A stretch of DNA of 5,722 nt from Verrucomicrobia bacterium UBA3063. GTDB taxonomy: Bacteria > Verrucomicrobiota > Verrucomicrobiia > Methylacidiphilales > Verrucolacustridaceae. The notes under the pieces were generated by a model that was not told the origin of the DNA, searched no databases, and saw only the letters and a list, made by a program, of their open reading frames with translations. Made by a program: the position numbers and the translations under genes. This document shows positions 1 to 5,722 of this stretch, in pieces. Numbering within the stretch: position 1 is the first letter of the stretch; the number at the start of each line of letters is the position of its first letter. The stretch covers positions 1-5,722 of the forward strand of contig DFCD01000141.1 in assembly GCA_002366885.1 (NCBI GenBank), written 5' to 3'.

Positions 1-197
1 CCCCCCAGCAGGGAAAAGAGCGAGACGCGGGAGCGCTGGAAGCCCATGGCGGCATCCATGCCGTGGATCGGGAAGGGGGAATAAACATCCCACTTGCGGA
101 AACCGGAATCCCGTACCTTTTCTGCGGCGTGCATCAGCGCGGATGGGGAGGAAAACTCCGCGCCAAGCCCGTGGAGGCTGTTTTCCGAATGGTTCAT
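1..197 (-). CDS. actD: ActD, DUF3341 membrane subunit of alternative complex III (5' part only)
   Basis: Only the first 65 codons are present; the gene leaves the window at its left edge. The N-terminus reads MNHSENSLHGLGAEF, then a predicted helix (about residues 18-31), then KWDVYSPFPIHGMDAAMG at about 35-52. The 'G..AEF....AL..AA..VR..G' pattern followed by 'YSPFPI.GMD' is the hallmark start of DUF3341 proteins, the ActD subunit of ACIII. Family members are about 170-200 residues, with a cytoplasmic N-terminal domain followed by two membrane helices; the helices would lie outside the window. ActD has no redox cofactor and packs against ActC and ActF. The ATG overlaps the actC stop codon as ATGA, and an AAGG (plus-strand 205-208) sits 7 nt upstream as a modest ribosome binding site, so translation is probably coupled to actC. 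The call is firm because of both motif and position. Confidence 0.9.
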   Translation of the reverse strand, partial: MNHSENSLHGLGAEFSSPSALMHAAEKVRDSGFRKWDVYSPFPIHGMDAAMGFQRSRVSLFSLLG

Positions 198-1648
198 GCG
201 TGGGCCTTGGCCGGAGCCGGGTGGGAGGCGTGGCCGTGGGAGTCCTGTTCCCCGTGGTGGTGCGGGTCAGCCTCAGGCGTGACGTTCTTGACCTCGAAGA
301 TGGTGATCATCGGGAGGAAGCGGACGAAAAGCAGGAACAGGAAGACGAACAGGCCGATTGTGCCGATGAAAAGGGTGATATCCACCCAGGTGGGGGAGAA
401 ATATCCCCAGGAGGACGGGAGGAAGTCGCGATGGATGGAGGTGACGATGATGACGAACCGCTCAAACCACATGCCTGTGTTCGGAAACATGACCAGGGCC
501 AGGACGACCCAAGGATTTTGGCGACAGTACTTGAACCAGAAAAGCTGTGGGGCGATGACATTGCAAGTGATCATGGCCCAGTAGGCCCACCAGTAGGGAC
601 CGAAGGCGCGGTTCATAAAGGCGTAGATCTCGTACGGATTGCCACTGTACCAGGCGATAAAGAATTCCATGGAGTAGGCGTACCCCACGAGGGAACCGGT
701 CAGCAGGGTGATCTTGCACATGTTGTCGATGTGTTTGTCCGTGACGAGGTCGTGCAGTCCGTAGATTTCGCGGAACGGGATAAGAAGGGTAAGCACCATG
801 GCGAAGCCGCCAAAAATGGCCCCAGCGACAAAGTAGGGAGGGAAAATGGTGGTATGCCAACCCGGGACGATGGATGTGGCGAAGTCGAAAGAGACGACGC
901 TATGTACGGAAAGCACCAGCGGAGTGGAGATGCCAGCGAGGATGAGGTAGGCCTTCTCGTAATGGGTCCATTGGCGGTTGGAGCCGCGCCAGCCCATGGC
1001 AAGGATGCCGTAGGCCATCTGACGCAGGCGCGTGGTGGCGCGGTCGCGAAGGGTGGCGAGGTCCGGGATGAGGCCGAGGTACCAGAAAATCAGCGAGACG
1101 GTGAAATAGGTGGAGACCGCAAAGACGTCCCAGAGGAGCGGGCTGCGGAAGTTTTGCCAGATGGCGTTGGCGTTCGGGATAGGGAAAAGAAACCAGGCGA
1201 ACCAGATGCGGCCAACATGAAAGGCAGGAAAGATGCCGGCGCAGATCACCGCAAAGATGGTCATCGCCTCGGCCGAGCGGTTGATGGAGGTCCGCCATTT
1301 CTGGCGGGTGAGAAAAAGAATGGCGGAGATGAGGGTGCCGGCGTGGCCGATGCCGATCCAGAAAACGAAGTTAGTGATATCCCAGGCCCAACAGACGGGA
1401 ACGTTGAGGCCCCAGACGCCGACGCCGGTGGAGACGAGATAGGTAAGCATGGCCGGGGTGAGGGCGGCGACGGCGCCGAAAAAAACCGTGGCAATCCACC
1501 ACCAACGCGGGGCGGGTTGCTCGACGATCCGGCAAACATGGTCGGTGATCCACGCGAGGGAACGCCGGTTGCTGACCAGGGGCTTGCGGTCGAGGTATTC
1601 GGAAGCCTTGGCGAAAGCGGCCTGGGAGGCGGGATTGTCGGCGCGCAT
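194..1648 (-). CDS. actC: ActC, NrfD/PsrC-type quinol-oxidising membrane subunit of alternative complex III
   Basis: A 484-residue polytopic membrane protein of the NrfD/PsrC family; in ACIII this subunit holds the (mena)quinol site and is proposed to take part in proton movement. About ten hydrophobic segments can be read, near residues 50-72, 87-113, 128-146, 172-195, 233-253, 267-291, 312-333, 348-371, 379-402 and 424-445. Conserved-looking elements are WDITNFVFWIGIGHAG (89-104), PAFHVGR (141-147), LLWDVFAVS (171-179), SVHSVVSFDFA (247-257) and PGWHTTIFPPYF (262-273). H144 and D174 appear to match the His and Asp placed at the quinol site in ACIII structures (from memory, not aligned). The C-terminal tail (about 459-484) is unusually His-rich. 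The frame opens one codon earlier at TTG (1651), but the ATG at 1648 is chosen: it follows a perfect AGGAGG by 6 nt and overlaps the actB stop as TGATG. The stop overlaps the actD start. Confidence 0.96.
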   Translation of the reverse strand: MRADNPASQAAFAKASEYLDRKPLVSNRRSLAWITDHVCRIVEQPAPRWWWIATVFFGAVAALTPAMLTYLVSTGVGVWGLNVPVCWAWDITNFVFWIGIGHAGTLISAILFLTRQKWRTSINRSAEAMTIFAVICAGIFPAFHVGRIWFAWFLFPIPNANAIWQNFRSPLLWDVFAVSTYFTVSLIFWYLGLIPDLATLRDRATTRLRQMAYGILAMGWRGSNRQWTHYEKAYLILAGISTPLVLSVHSVVSFDFATSIVPGWHTTIFPPYFVAGAIFGGFAMVLTLLIPFREIYGLHDLVTDKHIDNMCKITLLTGSLVGYAYSMEFFIAWYSGNPYEIYAFMNRAFGPYWWAYWAMITCNVIAPQLFWFKYCRQNPWVVLALVMFPNTGMWFERFVIIVTSIHRDFLPSSWGYFSPTWVDITLFIGTIGLFVFLFLLFVRFLPMITIFEVKNVTPEADPHHHGEQDSHGHASHPAPAKAHA

Positions 1649-4600
1649 CAATGGCCTCCTTCAGTTTTGCTATGCCCTTTTTCCGACCCGTGGGATTCCC
1701 CGTGACCGTGGGACGGAATGTAGCTGGTGCGGGCACCCGGCATGGCGGGGTTCGGATTGCGAACACGGCCAAGATAGGTGAGCCGTGGGCGCACGTTGAG
1801 ATATTCCAAAAGGGAATAGTTCTGCGGAAGGTTGCGAAGTTGGCCGACTTTTTCCTTTTCGTTTTTGAGATCGCCGAAAACAATGGCGTCAGCAGGACAA
1901 GCCTGCTGGCAGGCGGTCTGGATGCTGCCTGCGGGAATGCGGATATCGGCGGAGTCGCGCGCTTTGACGCGGGCACGGATCTTGGCCTCCTCGATGCGCT
2001 GAACGCAAAAAGTACATTTTTCCATAACGCCACGCATCCGGACGGTGACGTTCGGGTTTTTCTGCAGCTTGACGGTCTCCTCGGTGCCCTTCGGACCGAC
2101 GGGGCCCCAGTAGAGCTTGTCGAGGGCGCGCTGGTTGTAATCGAAAAAGTTGAAGCGACGGACCTTGTACGGGCAGTTGTTGGCGCAATACCGCGTGCCG
2201 ATGCACCGGTTGTAAGCCATGACATTGAGGCCTTCCTCGTTATGGACGGTGGCGTTGACCGGGCAGACGGTTTCGCAGGGGGCGTTTTCGCATTGCATGC
2301 AGGCAACCGGCTGGGAAACGGCTTCGGGCTCCTCCGGCTCGCCGGTGTAGTAGCGGTCGACACGGATCCAGTGCATCTCCCGCCCTTTCATCACCTGATC
2401 CTTGCCGACGATGGGGATGTTATTTTCGGCCGTGCAAGCGGTGACACAGGCGTTGCAACCAGTGCAGGTGGAGAGGTCGACGACCATCGCCCATTGGTAT
2501 TCGCCGTCGAGCTTGGGGGATTTGTAAAAGCTCTGGTTCGGCGGAATATGACCATCCATACCGACCTTTTTCACCCAGCCCGGGTCCTGGTGGAATTCGT
2601 CAACCGCGGCTTCCCGGACGAGGTCGCGGCCTTCCATCACCTGGTGTTCCTGGGTGACGGCAAGTTGGCGGGTGCGTCCGGTCTTTTCGAGTTTCAGGCC
2701 TGGGGCGATGTAGTCCGCATCGGTCCGGCGGATCCGGTAGGCGTTGAAACCGGAACCTTTGGCGACCGGACCGAGTTCATCCTGCCCGTAGCCAAGCGGA
2801 AGACTGGCGGCAAAGTCGACATGCCCCGGGGCGACGAGGATCGGGGCTTCAACCGTTTGTCCGGCCAGCGTTGCGCGGACGACATCGGCGACGAGGATGC
2901 CTTTGATGATTTCATTGCGGAGACCGAGCGCTTTGGCGGTGCCGGGGGAGAGCAGAATGGCGTTATCCCAAGTGAGCTTGGTCATGGGATCGGGCCATTC
3001 CTGAAGCCAGCCATTGTTGAGATAGCGGCCGTCGTCCATCGCGGGCGAGGAGACGAAGGCAGCTTCCAGGGAGGTGGCCGAGGTCTCGGACGATTCGGCG
3101 ATTTTGGCGGTCAAAGCGGCAACCCCGGCGGCGTTGACGGAATAGGTTGCGGCAGATCGGGGCGGACTTGGCAGGAACCCTTCCCGGACAAAATCGTTCC
3201 AAGCCTGTTCCAGAGCGGGCCCACTCTGATTGGTGCGGGCGGTGAAAGTCTCCCTAATGAGGGACGGGCCGACGGGTTTGGCTTGTCCGGTCAGGCGGCA
3301 GAGGAACTCGAGTTGGCTCTCGCCCGCCCAGAGCGGCTGGATGGTAGGCTGGATCGAGAGGTAACTTCCATCTGCTGCGAGGGCGTCCCCCCAGGACTCG
3401 AGATAATGAGTTCCGGGAACAAACCAGGAGGTCTTGGCGGATGTGGCGTTGGGCTGGGCGGCTAGATGAAGGGAGGAGGGAACAGTGCCCAGCAAGCTGG
3501 CAAAAGAAAGGTCGGCAGGGGCGTTGTAGACGGGATCCCCTCCGAGAATGACAAGCGATTTGACGGTTCCGTCTCTCATCCGGGAGGCGAGATCCTTAAT
3601 GGAGATGGAACGAGCGGAGATGGTCGGCTGCACCGCAAGGGTGTTGCCAATGGCACCCAGGGCCGAGTTGATGGCAAGGGAGAGCGCTTGAATCGGGCTG
3701 GGCTGGCGGCGTCCGACCAGCACGACGGAGCGACCGGAATTGGCGACGAGGTCAGCCGCGCATTCACGGATCCAGGCAGGGTTGACACCGTGGGGGAGGG
3801 GAAGATCGGGTGCCGCGGCCAGAGCGGCATTCAACTCCGCGTTGGCGCGCAGGCCGCGTATTTGTCGACCGAGCTCGAGCAGAAAGGCGCCGACTTCGCC
3901 TGCGCGGAGACGGAGGCGATGGTCGGCCATGGAGCCGGTAATGCTGAAGCGGGGTTCCGCCACATAGAGACGGCTGATCTTGTCCCCCGGTTTCCGGATG
4001 CGGCGACCGGCGGCGAAGTTGCGGGTATCGGCCAGATCCCCGTCCTCCGAGCCCAGGAAATCACAGTCGGCGGCAAGAATGGTGGAGGCGTTGGCGAGGT
4101 TGGCGCGGAACTGTGTGCCTGGGCCGAACGTCGCGGTGGCGGCTTCTGCGTCGTAACCGGGGGAAAGGGGTTCGTAAACCGCCCAGGTGGCCTGCGGGAA
4201 TTGGCGGAGCAGCTCGGTCCGCAGGCGCTCTCTCGTCGGGGAGCAGGTTTCGTCGGCAAGAATGGCAAGGGTGGCCCCGGCGGAGGCAGTGGCCTCCGAG
4301 CGGAGACGTTGGATTTCCGCGTCGAGCTGGGCGGCTTCAGCCTTTTTCCCCCGGAAGGCAAGGTGATGCCGACGGGCAGGATCGTAGAGATCCAGGATGG
4401 AGGCCTGGGCATGGGTATCGCTTTTCCCGGCGCTGAACGGATGAAGCGGGTTCCCCTCCATCTTGATGGGGCGACCGTCGAACGTGGTTGCAAGCAGAGG
4501 CACGGCGCCCCGTCGTCGTGGCTGGGCGGTGGCAAAGGACATGGTTTTTCCGGAGACAAGCCACTCCGGTGACTGGGTAAAGGGCACGAGATGCGCCTCG

Positions 4601-4827
4601 GGGCGGCGGCATCCGCCCAAGCCGAGGCCGGCCAGCGCAAGCGAGGCTCCCATCAGGCGGAGAAAGTTCCTGCGGGAAAGAGGATCCTGCTCCCACTCGG
4701 CGGCACCGGCGGGAAATTCGCGGTGGAGCCATTCCTCAAAATCGGGGGTCCGGGCGTATTCGCCCAAGCTACGCCAGTATGTGCGGCCGTTGGGGGGGGC
4801 GGAGGGATGGTGGAGGACGCGCTTCAT
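1648..4827 (-). CDS. actB: ActB, molybdopterin-type/iron-sulfur fusion subunit of alternative complex III
   Basis: A 1059-residue periplasmic electron-transfer subunit. Residues 17-39 (YWRSL..., ending REFP) plus the twin-arginine RRNFLRLMGAS (52-62) match the extended Tat signal of ActB-like proteins; a hydrophobic stretch ends in LGGC with C73, a candidate lipobox. Residues about 80-750 form a molybdopterin-oxidoreductase-type domain (DGRPIKMEGNPLHP at 117-130, QASILDLYDPAR at 141-152). It has no N-terminal Fe-S motif, and the expected metal-ligand region (134-140) has no Cys, as is normal for cofactor-less ActB. Residues about 770-1010 form a PsrB-like ferredoxin domain with 15 Cys: C788/791/794/798, C843/846/851/855, C875/881/885, C938/941 and C973/977, fitting three [4Fe-4S] and one [3Fe-4S] cluster. 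The tail (1039-1059) is rich in His, Gly and Ser. The frame extends 14 codons upstream, but the ATG at 4827 is preferred because it forms ATGA with the actA stop and gives a family-like N-terminus; the ribosome binding site there is weak. Confidence 0.96.
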   Translation of the reverse strand: MKRVLHHPSAPPNGRTYWRSLGEYARTPDFEEWLHREFPAGAAEWEQDPLSRRNFLRLMGASLALAGLGLGGCRRPEAHLVPFTQSPEWLVSGKTMSFATAQPRRRGAVPLLATTFDGRPIKMEGNPLHPFSAGKSDTHAQASILDLYDPARRHHLAFRGKKAEAAQLDAEIQRLRSEATASAGATLAILADETCSPTRERLRTELLRQFPQATWAVYEPLSPGYDAEAATATFGPGTQFRANLANASTILAADCDFLGSEDGDLADTRNFAAGRRIRKPGDKISRLYVAEPRFSITGSMADHRLRLRAGEVGAFLLELGRQIRGLRANAELNAALAAAPDLPLPHGVNPAWIRECAADLVANSGRSVVLVGRRQPSPIQALSLAINSALGAIGNTLAVQPTISARSISIKDLASRMRDGTVKSLVILGGDPVYNAPADLSFASLLGTVPSSLHLAAQPNATSAKTSWFVPGTHYLESWGDALAADGSYLSIQPTIQPLWAGESQLEFLCRLTGQAKPVGPSLIRETFTARTNQSGPALEQAWNDFVREGFLPSPPRSAATYSVNAAGVAALTAKIAESSETSATSLEAAFVSSPAMDDGRYLNNGWLQEWPDPMTKLTWDNAILLSPGTAKALGLRNEIIKGILVADVVRATLAGQTVEAPILVAPGHVDFAASLPLGYGQDELGPVAKGSGFNAYRIRRTDADYIAPGLKLEKTGRTRQLAVTQEHQVMEGRDLVREAAVDEFHQDPGWVKKVGMDGHIPPNQSFYKSPKLDGEYQWAMVVDLSTCTGCNACVTACTAENNIPIVGKDQVMKGREMHWIRVDRYYTGEPEEPEAVSQPVACMQCENAPCETVCPVNATVHNEEGLNVMAYNRCIGTRYCANNCPYKVRRFNFFDYNQRALDKLYWGPVGPKGTEETVKLQKNPNVTVRMRGVMEKCTFCVQRIEEAKIRARVKARDSADIRIPAGSIQTACQQACPADAIVFGDLKNEKEKVGQLRNLPQNYSLLEYLNVRPRLTYLGRVRNPNPAMPGARTSYIPSHGHGESHGSEKGHSKTEGGH
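1655..1660 (-). promoter_or_regulatory. Strong Shine-Dalgarno sequence for actC
   Basis: AGGAGG on the minus strand, 6 nt before the ATG at 1648, lies inside the last codons of actB (encoding the final Gly-Gly). It is a full match to the anti-Shine-Dalgarno core and decides the actC start in favour of ATG 1648 over the adjacent TTG at 1651. It is the only strong ribosome binding site in the window: actA has none that is obvious, actB a weak one and actD a short AAGG. Confidence 0.85.
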
Positions 4828-5477
4828 CGGTGGCACCCACTGCAGCTGACGGGGGGATTGATGTTCCACTCGCGGACAAACTTCTCGCCGAGATCCCGCT
4901 GGGAAGTGCCGGCGAGCGGCTGCCAGTCCAGGTTGGTAATTTGGTCAAGCGGACGCAGGTGATTCGCAGGCGCGCGATGGCACTCCAGGCACCAGCCCAT
5001 GCTGTGGGGTTTGTCGTGCCAGACGACCTGCATGTGGTTTACGTGGCCGTGGCAGGCGACACAACTGACCCCGCGGTTCACGTGGGCGGCGTGGTTGAAA
5101 TAAACGTAGTCGGGTGCCTTGTGGATGCGAACCCAAGGGACAGGCTGACCGGTCTTCCATGATTGACGGACAGGTTCGAGCTTCGGGCTGAGAGCTTTAA
5201 TCTGGGTGTGGCAGTTCATGCAAGTCTGCGTGCCCGGGACATTGGAGTGGGACGACTTTTCCACATAAGAGTGGCAGTAACGGCAATCCATCCCGAGCTG
5301 GTTGACGTGGAGGGAGTGGTCGAATTCGACCGGCTGGGTGGGTTGGTAGCCGACCCGGGTGTATTTGGGCGTAAAGTAGTAGGCCATCCCGGAAACGATG
5401 CTGGCGGCGACCACGGCGACACAGACCAAAATCTTGATGGGGAGCCAGTTGGTCCAGCGTGGGAAGATGTTGGCCAT
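4824..5477 (-). CDS. actA: ActA, membrane-anchored pentaheme cytochrome c subunit of alternative complex III
   Basis: A 217-residue multihaem cytochrome c that moves electrons on the periplasmic face from ActB towards ActE or the terminal oxidase. Five CXXCH haem-attachment motifs are visible: CRYCH (65-69), CMNCH (86-90), CVACH (139-143), CLECH (163-167) and CSGCH (212-216). Extra His residues such as H54, H57, H77, H129, H132, H154 and H158 could be distal ligands. One hydrophobic helix (about 12-35) after MANIFPRWTNWLPIK serves as an uncleaved anchor; no signal-peptidase site stands out. Five haems, a single N-terminal helix and the position directly before actB identify ActA rather than NrfH or another multihaem protein. 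The ATG is well fixed because an in-frame TGA lies only 5 codons upstream. No clear Shine-Dalgarno sequence precedes it (the upstream bases read ACTTCCCC). The gene ends in an ATGA overlap with actB. Haem attachment would need a cytochrome c maturation system encoded elsewhere. Confidence 0.95.
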   Translation of the reverse strand: MANIFPRWTNWLPIKILVCVAVVAASIVSGMAYYFTPKYTRVGYQPTQPVEFDHSLHVNQLGMDCRYCHSYVEKSSHSNVPGTQTCMNCHTQIKALSPKLEPVRQSWKTGQPVPWVRIHKAPDYVYFNHAAHVNRGVSCVACHGHVNHMQVVWHDKPHSMGWCLECHRAPANHLRPLDQITNLDWQPLAGTSQRDLGEKFVREWNINPPVSCSGCHR

Positions 5478-5722
5478 GGGGAAGTTAAGTCAGCGAATGG
5501 GTCTGGGGTGGATCATGTTCAGGCGTTGCGAAGACACAAACTGAAGGCTCCCTTCCTTTTCATCAAGAAGCCATTAGAGGTATTAAGGTCAACAACCCGT
5601 GTATTAGAATTTTTCACATGGCTTTTTCCCTCGGAGATTGGGTTGGCCATCATGGTGGCAACAGGCAACACCAGAAAATTCCTCGGCGGAGTTGAAAAAT
5701 TCCGAAACCGAAGGAGACTCTG
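5478..5722. other. Leader region upstream of actA; no gene supported
   Basis: These 245 bases hold no gene I can support. The middle part (about 5571-5625) is roughly 64% A/T by hand count, in contrast to the GC-rich genes, as expected for a promoter region. Two TCTAAT boxes on the minus strand (5603-5608 and 5573-5578), 30 bp apart, each match the -10 consensus at five of six positions, but neither has a good -35 box at 16-18 bp, and TTGACC near 5585-5590 is badly spaced from both. The region also has a small GAAGG-CTC-CCTTC inverted repeat (5543-5555), a 7-bp tandem repeat and an imperfect hairpin near 5642-5670. One minus-strand frame is open from the right edge to a TGA at 5519-5521, treated as probable chance. 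The actA promoter is likely here, but its exact site cannot be fixed. Confidence 0.6.
5642..5670. repeat. Imperfect hairpin with adjoining 7-bp tandem repeat
   Basis: On the plus strand GTTG (5642-5645) plus CCA (5647-5649) can pair with TGGCAAC (5656-5662), with G5646 bulged and a 6-base loop. The 3' arm runs into a perfect tandem pair of GGCAACA (5657-5663 and 5664-5670). It lies about 165-190 bp upstream of actA. It could be an operator or part of a leader structure, or chance; there is no T-run typical of a terminator. Confidence 0.3.

Noticed and set aside
143..1705. 520-codon plus-strand open frame opposite actC
   Set aside because: Exact codon register with actC, very rich in Gly, Asp, Glu and Lys with no domain, fully explained by missing TTA/CTA/TCA codons in actC.
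1371..2363. 330-codon minus-strand frame spanning the actB/actC junction
   Set aside because: Out-of-frame shadow rich in Arg, Pro and Ser; the overlapping actB and actC frames have strong homology features.
1651..3465. 604-codon plus-strand open frame opposite actB
   Set aside because: Codon-register shadow of actB, whose Cys motifs and family signatures are clear; the plus-strand product shows no domain.
3466..4572. 368-codon plus-strand open frame opposite the start of actB
   Set aside because: Same shadow effect; Gly-rich product without recognisable motifs.
1648..4869. Longer actB start at 4869 adding 14 residues
   Set aside because: It would overlap actA by 46 nt; the ATG at 4827 gives the usual ATGA overlap and a family-like N-terminus.
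5543..5555. GAAGG-CTC-CCTTC inverted repeat as a terminator
   Set aside because: Only a 5-bp stem with a 3-base loop and a weak following T-run; too small to call.
5573..5608. Two TCTAAT boxes as actA promoter -10 elements
   Set aside because: Neither has a -35 element at proper spacing, so no promoter can be called with confidence; recorded only in the leader description.
5652..5722. Possible divergent plus-strand gene starting at ATG 5652-5654 and open to the right edge
   Set aside because: Only 23 codons visible, no convincing ribosome binding site and no recognisable motif.

Overview
The window carries the head of an alternative complex III (ACIII) operon, all on the minus strand and transcribed from the right edge towards the left: actA (pentaheme cytochrome c), actB (cofactor-less molybdopterin-type domain fused to an iron-sulfur domain), actC (NrfD/PsrC-type quinol-oxidising membrane subunit) and the first 65 codons of actD (DUF3341 membrane subunit), which runs off the left edge. 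ACIII is a known respiratory complex: it oxidises (mena)quinol and passes electrons to a cytochrome c or directly to a haem-copper oxidase, replacing cytochrome bc1. I see no undescribed system here; the points of interest are details within this operon.

Layout from right to left: 5478-5722 is a more A/T-rich leader with no gene I can support; actA 5477-4824; actB 4827-1648; actC 1648-194; actD from 197 to the edge. Every junction is a stop/start overlap (ATGA, TGATG, ATGA), so the four genes form one translationally coupled unit. The rest of actD and then actE and actF, often followed by cytochrome oxidase genes, would be expected beyond the left edge; this is inferred from known ACIII operons and is not seen.

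How the parts work together (family knowledge): ActC binds quinol in the membrane, ActB carries electrons through four Fe-S clusters on the periplasmic side, and the five haems of ActA continue the path towards ActE or the terminal oxidase. ActD helps hold the membrane part together with ActC and ActF.

The organism is an aerobically respiring, Gram-negative-type bacterium with high GC and strong codon bias. ACIII in this gene order occurs in Bacteroidota, Planctomycetota/Verrucomicrobiota, Acidobacteriota, Myxococcota and others. The high GC and general look of the proteins make me lean towards the PVC group (Verrucomicrobiota-like), but this is a weak inference. Long plus-strand open frames opposite actB and actC are by-products of codon bias, not genes.
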